From contig JAGBSP010000001.1 of assembly GCA_017631855.1 (NCBI GenBank), positions 1 to 33,878 of the forward strand: 33,878 nt of DNA, written 5' to 3'. Shown here piece after piece: positions 22,268 to 30,389 of the stretch. How positions within the stretch are numbered: the stretch's first letter is position 1; each line of letters starts with the position of its first letter. The position numbers and the translations under genes are program-made. A model generated the notes under the pieces. It saw only the letters and a program-made list of their open reading frames with translations. It was not told where the DNA came from and did no database searches. Source of the DNA: Clostridia bacterium (GTDB lineage: Bacteria; Bacillota; Clostridia; Oscillospirales; CAG-272).

Positions 22268-24700
22268 ATGAAATTATCTCTCAATTGGATTAAAGATTAC
22301 GTCAAGCTCCCCGACGATATGGACCTTTCTCGTCTTGCGTACGACCTGACGATGTCGACCGTCGAGGTCGAGGGCGCAGAAAACCTCGCAGAGCGCTTTG
22401 ATAAAATTCTCGTGGGCGAGATCTGTGAAGTTCTTCCCCACCCCAATGCCGATAAACTCCGCGTTTGCAAGGTGGACGTCGGAATGGACGAGATCAAGGA
22501 TATCGTCTGCGGCGGCTCGAACCTTGAGGTCGGAATGAAGGTGGTCGTTGCCTGCCCCGGCGCAATGGTGCGCTGGCACGGTGAGGGCGAGCCCGTCGAG
22601 ATCAAGAACGCAAAGCTTCGCGGTGTCGCAAGCTTCGGTATGATCTGCGCGTCGGTGGAAGTCGGTCTTGCGGACCTCTTCCCTGCAGACGACCACGAAA
22701 TTATGGACCTTTCAGCATTTGACATCCCCGCAGGTACGCCGCTTGCCGATGCCCTTGACCTGAACGATATCATTCTTGAGATCGATAACAAGTCGATGAC
22801 CAACCGCCCCGACCTTTGGGGACACTACGGCATCGCGCGCGAGCTGGCGGCGCTCTACGACCTGCCGCTCGTTGAATTCACCCCCTACGTTCCCGAAACG
22901 ACGAACACCTACGACGTTCGCATCAAGGACATCGACCGTTGCCCGCGTTATATCGGTGCAAAGATCGAGGGACTCGGTGTCAAGCCCTCTCCGTTCGCAA
23001 TGCAGAGCCGCATTTGGAGAGTCGGTATGCGTCCGATCAACGCACTCGTCGACGTCACCAACTACGTCATGCTCGCTACGGGACAGCCCACCCACGTATT
23101 TGATTCCAACCATATCATCAACCACATCGAGGTCAGACGCGCCGAGGAGGGAGAAAAGCTTCAGCTTCTCAACGACAAGGAGCTGACTCTCTCGAACGAC
23201 GACCTCGTCATTGCCGACGCCGAGGGCGCGGTCGCGCTCGCAGGCGTTATGGGCGGCGCAAAGGATTCGGTGCTTCCCGAAACCGACAGCGTCATTCTTG
23301 AGGTTGCCAACTTCGAGTCGAAGGGCGTTCGCCGCACGGCACTCCGCTACGACAACCGTACCGAGGCTTCCTCGCGTTACGAAAAAGCAGTTGACCCCGA
23401 GCGTTGCGATCAGGCACTCTCGATGGCAATGCAGCTCTTCTCGGAGCTCTACCCCGAAATGAAGGTCACCGCATTCAAGGATCTCTATGAGAAGAAGCTC
23501 GAGAGAGCGGAAATCGACGTTGAATTTGAATGGCTCGACCGCCGTCTCGGCAAGAGAATTCCGCAGGAAATCGTTGCCAAGAAGCTCGGAACGATGGGCT
23601 ATGAGGTCACCTTTACCGAAACGGGTATGCACATCGTCGTTCCCACCTGGCGTTCGACGGGCGACGTTTCGATCAAGGCAGACATTATGGAAGAGGTTGC
23701 AAGAATGTACGGCTACGAGAATTTCGAAGCCACCACCATCACTACCTCGTTCGACGGAGCAATCAATCAGCTCAGCGTCGACCTTGTCCGCAAGATCAAG
23801 GAATATCTCGCGTTCCGTTGCAATATGCAGGAGATCTTCACCTATCCTTGGATGAGTGATGAATTCGTACACGCGCTGATGCCCAACACCGACGGCATTC
23901 TCGCCCTCGCAACGCCCCCCTCCCCCACCGAAAAGTACGTTCGTTCCTCTCTGCTCCCGAACATCTGTAAGGCGATCGCAAAGAACGAAAGAAACTTCCC
24001 CGAATTCGATATCTTCGAGGAAGCGCAGATCTTCTACGACGGAGACTATACCGAAAATTATGCGGGTGAAAAACTCCCCGCTCAGAAAAAGCACCTTGGA
24101 TGCGCCTTTGTCGGTTCGCCCGATAAGGTCGCAGAGCTCTTCCGCAACGCCAAGGGCGTGATCGGTGCTATGCCGAGATACACGCATATGGAAGGCTTCA
24201 CCTTTGAGAAGCTCGAAAAGCCCTATTGGGCAGACGAAACGGTTTGGCTCAATATTATGCTGAACGGAAAGAAGATCGGTGATCTCGCCCTGCTCTCGAA
24301 GAAGTCGGCACTCGCGTGCGGTATTAAAGTTCTCTCGGCAGTGCTCGTCGAGTTGGATATGGACGCTCTCGTTCCCTTCAAATCGAGAACCAACCGATTC
24401 ACCCATGTGCCCGAGTTCCCGAGAAACGACTACGACCTCTCCTTCCTCGTTGACGCAATGACCAAGTGGAGCGATATTTACGCTCTCTTGACCGAAAAGA
24501 AGAACGAGCTTCTGCGCGACGTTCAGTTTGTGGACGAATACCGTGGAAAGCAGATTCCCGAGGGCAAGAAGTCGATCACCATTCGACTCGTCATCGGCTC
24601 GGATGAAAAGACGCTGACGGGCGAGGAGATCGAAGCAGTCGCAAAGAGCGCTGTCAAGAAGCTCCAGAAGAATCTCGAAGCAGAGTTCCGTATGGCGTAA
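22268..24700 (+). CDS. pheT: Phenylalanyl-tRNA synthetase beta subunit
   Basis: Large subunit with tRNA-binding and editing functions. The 810 aa have the normal layout: an N-terminal MKLSLNWIKDYV start, an EMAP/OB-type tRNA-binding domain at ~40-155 (VCKVDVG, IVCGGSNL, GVASFGMICA), the B3/B4 editing region with RCPRYIGAKIEG and MRPINALVDVTNYVM near 225-275, the B5 domain, a degenerate class II core, and a C-terminal anticodon-recognition (FDX-ACB) domain from ~715 (FPRNDYDLSFLVD). AAAGGAG lies nine bases before the ATG. Cotranscribed with pheS and followed by a terminator. Confidence 0.97.
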   Translation: MKLSLNWIKDYVKLPDDMDLSRLAYDLTMSTVEVEGAENLAERFDKILVGEICEVLPHPNADKLRVCKVDVGMDEIKDIVCGGSNLEVGMKVVVACPGAMVRWHGEGEPVEIKNAKLRGVASFGMICASVEVGLADLFPADDHEIMDLSAFDIPAGTPLADALDLNDIILEIDNKSMTNRPDLWGHYGIARELAALYDLPLVEFTPYVPETTNTYDVRIKDIDRCPRYIGAKIEGLGVKPSPFAMQSRIWRVGMRPINALVDVTNYVMLATGQPTHVFDSNHIINHIEVRRAEEGEKLQLLNDKELTLSNDDLVIADAEGAVALAGVMGGAKDSVLPETDSVILEVANFESKGVRRTALRYDNRTEASSRYEKAVDPERCDQALSMAMQLFSELYPEMKVTAFKDLYEKKLERAEIDVEFEWLDRRLGKRIPQEIVAKKLGTMGYEVTFTETGMHIVVPTWRSTGDVSIKADIMEEVARMYGYENFEATTITTSFDGAINQLSVDLVRKIKEYLAFRCNMQEIFTYPWMSDEFVHALMPNTDGILALATPPSPTEKYVRSSLLPNICKAIAKNERNFPEFDIFEEAQIFYDGDYTENYAGEKLPAQKKHLGCAFVGSPDKVAELFRNAKGVIGAMPRYTHMEGFTFEKLEKPYWADETVWLNIMLNGKKIGDLALLSKKSALACGIKVLSAVLVELDMDALVPFKSRTNRFTHVPEFPRNDYDLSFLVDAMTKWSDIYALLTEKKNELLRDVQFVDEYRGKQIPEGKKSITIRLVIGSDEKTLTGEEIEAVAKSAVKKLQKNLEAEFRMA

Positions 24701-24708
24701 AGTATGCC

Positions 24709-24741
24709 AAAGGGCAAGGAGTTTTCCCTTGCCCTTTTTTC
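24709..24741 (+). terminator. Intrinsic terminator after pheT
   Basis: Stem AAGGGCAAGG/CCTTGCCCTT around a short loop, followed by a T-run. Confidence 0.9.
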
Positions 24742-24792
24742 AAAAAATCACATTAAATAAGATTGAGTAAAGTTGAATAAAGGAGAAATTGT

Positions 24793-26019
24793 ATGATGAA
24801 CCAAACCTCTCAAAAATTATCGGTCCGTTGGAGCTATATGGTCATCGGTACGGTTGCGATGCTCTTTGCGGGCGTGCTGTATGCGTGGTCGATCCTGAAG
24901 TCACCGCTGTCGGTGGAATTCGGATGGGGAGCGTCGGCACTTGCACTGAACTTTACACTCGCTATGACCTTCTTCTGCATCGGCGGACTTCTAGGCGCAC
25001 AGATTTCAAAACGCCTCGGTCACCGAATTGCTCTGATCCTCGCAGGCGTGTTGTCTGCCTCGGGATTCGCTCTGACCGCCGTTTTGAAAAACGTTCCCGT
25101 CTTCGTGTTGTACGTAACGTACGGAATTCTGGCAGGAATCGGAATCGGAATTGCATACAACGTTGTGATTGGAACCGTAAGCGCTTGGTTTCCCGATAAG
25201 AAGGGGCTTTGTTCGGGTTGTCTGATGATGGGATTTGGCGCTTCCGCTCTTGTTTTGGGAAATGCGGCGGATGCGATGTTCAAAAGCGCGCTGGGTTGGC
25301 GTATGACCTACGTAATTCTCGGCATTGCTCTTTTCGCGGTGTTGTCCTTGGCAGGACTTCTGCTCAAACGCCCCGATCCCGTCACCGTGTTCCCCAAGCC
25401 CACTGCTTCCAAAGCAGTGACGGCAAATAACACGGAAAAGCAGGACTTCACTTCAAAGCAAATGCTCGCCCGTCCGTCGTTTTGGTTGGCATTTATTTGC
25501 ATCTCGTTTTTAGCCGCCGTTGGAAGCTCGGTCATCAGCTTTGCGAAGGATCTTGCGCTGTCGGTCTCCGCCCCCGAAGCATTGGCGGTTTCCTTGGTCG
25601 GTGTGCTTTCGGTATGCAACGGCATCGGACGAATTCTGACGGGTGCGATCTTTGACGTCATCGGTTGTCGTAAAACGATGATTTGCGCAAATCTCCTGAC
25701 GATTGGTGCCGCTGTCGTAACGCTCGTTGCGGTATCCGTAAATTCTCTGCCGCTATGCATTGTCGGTGTGTGTCTGACGGGAATGTCCTACGGTTCATGC
25801 CCCACGATCATGTCAGCATTCACGGCATCCTTCTTTGGAATGAAATATTTCTCGAACAATGTAGCGTTCATGACCTTTAACGCAATGACAGCCTCCTTTA
25901 TTGCTACGGCGTCAAATAAGGTGTTGGAAGCAACCGGCGGATACACGGTGACGTTTATGATGCTGTTGTGCCTGACCTTGATCGCTCTGGTGATGAATCT
26001 GTTCATTCGCAAGCCGTAA
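24793..26019 (+). CDS. MFS transporter, oxalate/formate antiporter-like
   Basis: Twelve-helix permease of the major facilitator superfamily, OFA type (organic acid antiporter-like). The 408 aa begin with a helix carrying FAGVLYAWSIL, typical of OFA proteins, followed by GGLLGAQISKRLGHR (the loop 2-3 MFS signature), a central cytoplasmic loop near 200-225, and the second-half signature NGIGRILTGAIFDVIGCR. The substrate cannot be assigned. AAGGAG lies before the ATG at 24793. No clear promoter was seen in the 50 bp between the pheT terminator and this gene, nor a strong terminator right after it. Confidence 0.87.
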   Translation: MMNQTSQKLSVRWSYMVIGTVAMLFAGVLYAWSILKSPLSVEFGWGASALALNFTLAMTFFCIGGLLGAQISKRLGHRIALILAGVLSASGFALTAVLKNVPVFVLYVTYGILAGIGIGIAYNVVIGTVSAWFPDKKGLCSGCLMMGFGASALVLGNAADAMFKSALGWRMTYVILGIALFAVLSLAGLLLKRPDPVTVFPKPTASKAVTANNTEKQDFTSKQMLARPSFWLAFICISFLAAVGSSVISFAKDLALSVSAPEALAVSLVGVLSVCNGIGRILTGAIFDVIGCRKTMICANLLTIGAAVVTLVAVSVNSLPLCIVGVCLTGMSYGSCPTIMSAFTASFFGMKYFSNNVAFMTFNAMTASFIATASNKVLEATGGYTVTFMMLLCLTLIALVMNLFIRKP

Positions 26020-26187
26020 ACAGAAAAACAAAAAGCAGGGACAACCCCCGACGCTCAAGGTGACAAGGTAACTCCGCTTCGCTTCGTGATCCCCACGCCC
26101 TACGCCTGACAAGCAAGCTTGTCGATCTTCGGGCGGGGTATGCGAACTTGCGTTGTTGCAGGCAACAACCAAGCCGAAAATGTCGGC

Positions 26188-26233
26188 TCGACCAAAAAAG
26201 AAACAGGACGGTAAAACCGTCCTGTTTCTTTTT

Positions 26234-26240
<7 letters not shown>
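26188..26240. repeat. Perfect 24-bp inverted repeat spanning the tRNA-Pro 3' end (terminator)
   Basis: Arms 26188-26211 and 26217-26240 are exactly complementary around TAAAA. The right arm includes the last bases of the tRNA (TCGACCA when read on the minus strand). The stem ends in a T-rich strand, so it is probably the tRNA terminator. The left arm therefore carries an inverted copy of the tRNA 3' end. Confidence 0.85.
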
Positions 26241-26310
<70 letters not shown>

Positions 26311-26312
26311 TT

Positions 26313-26452
26313 ATTCAATTACTTTGAGCGCCACGCGCTCTCCCTGTTGTGACTAAGCCTCTGTCTTCGTTGCTCGCAACTCGCCAATCGGCAAGTCACT
26401 GCCACTCCTTTTTGCTCGCTTCTTCCGCCACCGGCGGCGCTCGCAAACGTCC
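26313..26452. other. Insert between the tRNA-Pro fragment and the intact tRNA
   Basis: No ORF with support. It holds several short perfect hairpins: GAGCG/CGCTC, GTTGC/GCAAC and CGCC/GGCG. Bounded by the 22-bp direct repeat, it looks like a small insertion or the remains of an excised element. Confidence 0.5.
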
Positions 26453-26474
26453 CCAAGCTGAGCCACACCTCGTT
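26453..26474 (-). pseudogene. Duplicated 5' fragment of tRNA-Pro
   Basis: Twenty-two bases identical to 26291-26312, that is, the first 20 nt of tRNA-Pro plus two leader bases, repeated 162 bp upstream in the same orientation. The copy sits 26 bp downstream of the -10 box, where the tRNA itself would be expected. Homology stops sharply at both ends. Confidence 0.85.
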
Positions 26475-26497
26475 GCCGTGCTTCAACACGCCCGTAT

Positions 26498-26526
26498 ATT
26501 ATACCACCTTCCCTCTCTCTTGTCAA
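26498..26526 (-). promoter_or_regulatory. Sigma-A promoter of the tRNA-Pro locus
   Basis: Minus strand: TTGACA (26521-26526), 17 bp, TATAAT (26498-26503), perfect consensus. It reads first through the tRNA fragment, then about 160 nt later into the intact tRNA. Confidence 0.85.
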
Positions 26527-26714
26527 GTCTTTTTTTTATTTTTTTCTTTTCTCCAAAAAATCTTCTCGTCTCTCGCTCCCCCCTCCCTACCAAACGACCA
26601 AGTTCGCCCCGTTTCTCCATCATTCTCCCTTGTTCGCATTTTCTTTGTCTCTTTTTACCAAATTTTGCCATTCAATATTGTTACATTTTGTAAATGGTAT
26701 TTTATGGAAAAAGC

Positions 26715-26743
26715 TTGAAGTTTTTACCAAAATATGGTAAAAT
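26715..26743 (+). promoter_or_regulatory. Sigma-A promoter of spo0A with palindromic spacer
   Basis: TTGAAG (26715-26720), 17 bp, TAAAAT (26738-26743). The inverted repeat TACCA/TGGTA (26725-26739) fills the spacer and touches the -10, and a similar TACCAAATTTT lies about 70 bp upstream. No clear 0A box was found. The rest of 26475-26714 is AT- and CT-rich and holds no gene. Confidence 0.68.
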
Positions 26744-26809
26744 ATGTATATCAAGCAAACAATCGATCACAATCTCACAAAGAAAAACGAAGAAAATTTG
26801 GAGGAAAGA

Positions 26810-27601
26810 ATGGAAAACAACGCAAAAATACTGATCGCCGACGAAAATCCCGCCGCGCGTCAATCCCTGCTCAGCGAACTGAGACGGGCGGGATACCGAA
26901 ATGTCGAAGAAGCTGCTAACGGCGAAGAGGCTCTCATTAAGATCGGACGATACCACCCTGACATAGCGATCCTTGACGTCTGGCTCTCCAAGCTCGACGG
27001 AATCGGAGTTCTACGCAACTGCAGATCCCTACACTTCGGTCAGGACGTTCCCCCTGCCTTTATCGTCGTGTCGATGGTATCCAATCAAAGCATTTTTATG
27101 GAAGCGGCAAACGCGGGCGCGGACCTTTGCCTGCTGAAACCCTACAATATGGAAAGCCTCTGTCAACATATCGACTCTCTGCTCCTTCGCCGTACTGCAA
27201 CCAAAAATGGAGAGATCGCGGACAGCGATAAATCGCAAGGAGAAGCGCAGGACATCGAAACGCAGGTCACGCGGATCATTCACCAGATCGGTGTCCCAGC
27301 GCACATCAAGGGATATCAGTATCTCCGCACGGCAATTCTTCTGACCATCCGCGACAGCGATATGATCAACTCGGTCACAAAGGTGCTCTACCCAAGCGTG
27401 GCAAAGAAGTACCAAACGACCACCAGCCGTGTCGAGCGAGCCATTCGCCACGCGATTGAAGTCGCGTGGGACAGAGGCGACGTCGATACGCTCAATTCCT
27501 ACTTCGGATACACCATTCAGAACAACCGCGGAAAGCCCACAAATTCGGAATTCATCGCAATGATCGCCGATAATCTCCGCCTGAAATACAAATTGTACTA
27601 A
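26810..27601 (+). CDS. spo0A: Sporulation master regulator Spo0A
   Basis: Response regulator that starts sporulation when phosphorylated. The 263 aa have an N-terminal receiver domain (acidic pair Asp11-Glu12, phospho-acceptor Asp56 in [11 protein letters not shown], Ser88, Lys110 in LLKPY), a linker, and the highly conserved Spo0A DNA-binding domain from ~150 ([50 protein letters not shown]). The acidic pair is DE rather than DD, and the usual Met-Pro after the acceptor Asp is Leu-Ser. GGAGG lies five bases before the ATG at 26810; an upstream in-frame ATG at 26744 lies at the promoter. No spoIVB neighbour is present. A terminator follows. Confidence 0.97.
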   Translation: MENNAKILIADENPAARQSLLSELRRAGYRNVEEAANGEEALIKIGRYHPDIAILDVWLSKLDGIGVLRNCRSLHFGQDVPPAFIVVSMVSNQSIFMEAANAGADLCLLKPYNMESLCQHIDSLLLRRTATKNGEIADSDKSQGEAQDIETQVTRIIHQIGVPAHIKGYQYLRTAILLTIRDSDMINSVTKVLYPSVAKKYQTTTSRVERAIRHAIEVAWDRGDVDTLNSYFGYTIQNNRGKPTNSEFIAMIADNLRLKYKLY

Positions 27602-27606
27602 TTCAC

Positions 27607-27636
27607 AAAGCCTCTCTTTTTTTAGGAGAGGCTTTT
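27607..27636 (+). terminator. Intrinsic terminator after spo0A
   Basis: Stem AAAGCCTCTC/GAGAGGCTTT around a T-rich loop, ending in T. Confidence 0.85.
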
Positions 27637-27657
27637 GTTAAAAATTTAAAAACCCTC

Positions 27658-27686
27658 TTGACATTATCAGAGCAATGTGGTACAAT
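27658..27686 (+). promoter_or_regulatory. Sigma-A promoter of the YD-repeat lipoprotein gene
   Basis: TTGACA (27658-27663), 17 bp, TACAAT (27681-27686), with a ~70-nt leader. Confidence 0.83.
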
Positions 27687-27763
27687 TTATATGTTGTAAT
27701 CTATCTATCGAAAAGATAATAAATAGATGAAGAAATCCATCTGTAAAAAAAGAGGGCTGAATT

Positions 27764-28888
27764 ATGAAAAAAATCCATTCTATGTTAGCGATCTTATTGA
27801 TCCTTACTTCTCTGCTTTCCGTGCTCGTATCCTGCAAGCAGGACGTTACACCTGTCGAAGAGGAAGAGGAGACTACCACCGAAGTTGTTTCGGACGGTAA
27901 CAAATCCTATCCCTTGACCGAGAAGGACAAGGAAAACATTTACAAAAACGCAATGCAGTACCTCTCCAAAGGTAGTGCAGATCTGGCTTATGACGAGTTC
28001 TTAAAGATCCCCGACTACAAAAACGTACCGGAATATCTGGCTCGCTTCACCTACCATTACACCAACGCTTACGAGTACTCTCCCGACAAGGTTGACCACC
28101 TCAACAAGTTCGGTTATTCTTACACCAAGTACGGTCAGCCCTTAAAGTTCACTCAGAGAGGCGAAAAGTCTCACGACACTCAGTATGTCTACGACGAGTC
28201 CTCCCGTTTCCTGACGATGCTGACCGATAACCCCTACGTTCACCATTACTACTACGATGAGGTTACGGGACTCCGCACAAACTCGACAACGCAGCACGGA
28301 ACTCAGTTGACCACGACCACCTATCATTACGATGATCCCAGCAACCCCACTCGTTTGACGTCTTACGAAGATGTTGTCACGTCTTCATCTGCGCCTAACG
28401 TTGTGATCAGCACCGCTACGATCGAATACACCTACAACGCTCAGGGTAACATCACCAAGGAAACAAAAACCGAAACGGTTCCGAATACCGATCCCGCTCT
28501 TGCACCGACCGTTACCGTTATCGAATCGATCTATACCTACAATACAGACGGAACGCTCGCAAGATTCGACGGTTATGACATTCTTGGAAAATACTCCATC
28601 GTTTATGAATACGAAAACGGACTTCTGATGAAGGAAACGCTGACGCACGAAGCCGAAGCTCCCACGATCACCAAAGAAAATTACGCATCCTTCACGAATT
28701 TCGTTTACAGTCGTACGAGTGAGTATTCCTACAACGAAAAAGGTCTTCTGATCGGAAACGAAGAGCTTTCCAAGGTTTACGAAGATCTTCCGAGAGGATA
28801 TATCGGTTCCGAGTATCTTCTCTTTAACGAGAAGATCCGTACCTGGCAGTACACGAAGCACGAGATCTACTATAACCCCTACGCATAA
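27764..28888 (+). CDS. Secreted lipoprotein with YD/RHS-like repeats
   Basis: Function unknown. The 374 aa start with a lipoprotein signal peptide (lysines, then a hydrophobic stretch) and lipobox LVSC with Cys24, followed by an acidic and Thr-rich linker. Residues ~45-90 are helical (ENIYKNAMQYLSKGSADLAY), like a TPR-type module. From ~105 on there are repeated short strands of the YD/RHS style (YSYTKYGQPL, YVYDESSRFL, YHYDDPSNP, YTYNAQGNITKE, YTYNTDGTLARF, YEYENGLLMKE, YSYNEKGLL). Such repeats form beta shells or surface-binding modules in secreted proteins. It is transcribed alone. Confidence 0.8.
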   Translation: MKKIHSMLAILLILTSLLSVLVSCKQDVTPVEEEEETTTEVVSDGNKSYPLTEKDKENIYKNAMQYLSKGSADLAYDEFLKIPDYKNVPEYLARFTYHYTNAYEYSPDKVDHLNKFGYSYTKYGQPLKFTQRGEKSHDTQYVYDESSRFLTMLTDNPYVHHYYYDEVTGLRTNSTTQHGTQLTTTTYHYDDPSNPTRLTSYEDVVTSSSAPNVVISTATIEYTYNAQGNITKETKTETVPNTDPALAPTVTVIESIYTYNTDGTLARFDGYDILGKYSIVYEYENGLLMKETLTHEAEAPTITKENYASFTNFVYSRTSEYSYNEKGLLIGNEELSKVYEDLPRGYIGSEYLLFNEKIRTWQYTKHEIYYNPYA

Positions 28889-28898
28889 GAAACAAGAG

Positions 28899-28933
28899 CG
28901 GCGACCTGCCAATGCAGGTCGCCGTGATTTTTT
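28899..28933 (+). terminator. Intrinsic terminator after the YD-repeat lipoprotein
   Basis: Perfect 11-bp stem (28899-28909 with 28914-28924), loop CAAT, then a T-run to 28933. The converging DD-carboxypeptidase gene ends just beyond it. Confidence 0.88.
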
Positions 28934-28942
28934 ATTCAAATA

Positions 28943-30139
28943 TTAATAGGTTGCAAATTGCTGATAAATTTCTCGGGTGTCGTCGGTTGAACCTCTCGGA
29001 GAGTCGCCGCCTACCTGAACGCAAATAAACAAGGTGCCCGTCACGTCGTTTTCTCCCGCTGTTACAAAGCAATACTTGGGAATTGTTTCATAGCCGGTCT
29101 TTCCCGCAATCAGTTTGATATCCGATCCATTTCCTGCGTAATAGGGCGCCGCTCCGCCATACGGATAGGCTTCCAAACGGTTGGTATACCATCCGCTATA
29201 CGAAGAAAGCGTTCCCTTCTTTGCGCCATTGTTATAAACGTCAAAGAGATATTGCTGATTCGAGGTCAGAACGGTTCTGGCAGCCTCGTTTTTCATTGCC
29301 GCTGCCATAATCATTGCCATATCAAAGCAGGTCGTATAGTGATTATCGTGATAAAGTCCTGTACTGTTTTCAAAATGCGTTGTGCCCGAAAGTCCAAGCT
29401 GTGCTGCCCGATCGTTCATCATCTGCACAAACGCCGCCTCGCTTCCCGCAATATGCTCAGCAAGTAGCCAGCAAGCGTATGTATCCGAAGCATAGATCAC
29501 CAAGTGCAACGCATCCTCCACTGTAAGCTGGTCGCCAACCTTCCAACCAGTCAGAATCGACGGCCCTTGCTCCCCTGGGTTGTAGGACGCCTTATATTTG
29601 GCATCCATCTCCGCCGTTACGGTCAAAAGCGCCGTCGGATCGGTTGCTTTTTCGCAAGCAACGAGCAAGGTCATTACCTTAGTCATCGATGCGGGATATA
29701 CCTTTTCACTGCCGTTCTTCTCTGCCACGGCGCGCCCGTTCGTTACGTCGATCAGCGCCGCCGCCTGAGATTCGGTGGAGATCTGCGCTACGTTATCAAA
29801 CGAATAGGACGAAGCGGAGCTCGTCGTACACGGAAGTCGAATGGCTGTTTTTTGCTTAATGCCGCTCGGGGGGGCAATCGGTTGCGTCTGTGCCTGTCCC
29901 GCATCCTTCTTTCCTCCACCATCTCCTCCGTCCTCCTCGACGCGTTCGGTCGGAGCGACAAGCAGAGCGATGCAAAGAATCATCAAGCTGATCACGAGAA
30001 GCACGACCGTGACAACCGTCGTGATCACAAGCCCCTTTGGCGGAGCACATTTTTTCGGCAAGCGGATCGGACGCCCTACAAACCGTTGCGGCTGTGGCGG
30101 CGATACCTTCGTCGTTGGCGTCGTTTTATGTTGGTTCAT
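28943..30139 (-). CDS. D-alanyl-D-alanine carboxypeptidase (class A, DacA/DacF type)
   Basis: Penicillin-binding serine peptidase that trims the terminal D-Ala of peptidoglycan stem peptides. The 398 aa have a Pro/basic-rich cytoplasmic tail (1-35), one membrane anchor (~37-62), a Gly/Asp linker, and the S11 peptidase domain from ~115. Motifs: SMTK at 151-154 (catalytic Ser151, Lys154) and KTG at 347-349. The SxN motif is replaced by Ser218-Asp-Thr220 in YASDTYA. The anchor is N-terminal, whereas DacA types usually have a cleavable signal and a C-terminal anchor. AAAAGGA lies ten bases before the ATG. Its own promoter is at 30181-30209. Confidence 0.88.
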   Translation of the reverse strand: MNQHKTTPTTKVSPPQPQRFVGRPIRLPKKCAPPKGLVITTVVTVVLLVISLMILCIALLVAPTERVEEDGGDGGGKKDAGQAQTQPIAPPSGIKQKTAIRLPCTTSSASSYSFDNVAQISTESQAAALIDVTNGRAVAEKNGSEKVYPASMTKVMTLLVACEKATDPTALLTVTAEMDAKYKASYNPGEQGPSILTGWKVGDQLTVEDALHLVIYASDTYACWLLAEHIAGSEAAFVQMMNDRAAQLGLSGTTHFENSTGLYHDNHYTTCFDMAMIMAAAMKNEAARTVLTSNQQYLFDVYNNGAKKGTLSSYSGWYTNRLEAYPYGGAAPYYAGNGSDIKLIAGKTGYETIPKYCFVTAGENDVTGTLFICVQVGGDSPRGSTDDTREIYQQFATY

Positions 30140-30180
30140 CGTTGATATATCCTTTTCTTTTCTGAGATTTCCGTATTTTT

Positions 30181-30209
30181 ATTGTATCATATTTCAACTG
30201 GAAATTCAA
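30181..30209 (-). promoter_or_regulatory. Sigma-A promoter of the DD-carboxypeptidase gene
   Basis: Minus strand: TTGAAT (30204-30209), 17 bp, TACAAT (30181-30186). Confidence 0.75.
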
Positions 30210-30246
30210 TAGTGTAAAATATTTTATTTTCGGTTTTCTTTTAACG

Positions 30247-30281
30247 AGCAAATGGGAGCGACGTTGTCGCTCCCATTTGCT
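30247..30281. terminator. Strong hairpin downstream of rny
   Basis: Perfect 16-bp stem (30247-30262 with 30266-30281) and a three-base loop, without a clean T-run on either strand. It may end or protect the rny transcript; RNase Y mRNA stabilisation is another possibility. The rest of 30282-30389 shows nothing else. Confidence 0.6.
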
Positions 30282-30389
30282 GCTTATCTATTCCTCATAC
30301 AGCAGTTGCTGTGCTTTGACCTGAATGGTTTTATATAAAAATTTATACGAAATCCCATTGGGAAAATGAGTGATAGGTGTTGCAAAATC

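Noticed and set aside
22712-24406. Minus-strand 564-codon open frame
   Set aside because: Complementary to pheT; no start signal and no conserved features.
26313-26452. Second complete tRNA gene
   Set aside because: Only the first 20 nt match tRNA-Pro; no anticodon arm, T arm or acceptor 3' strand can be formed.
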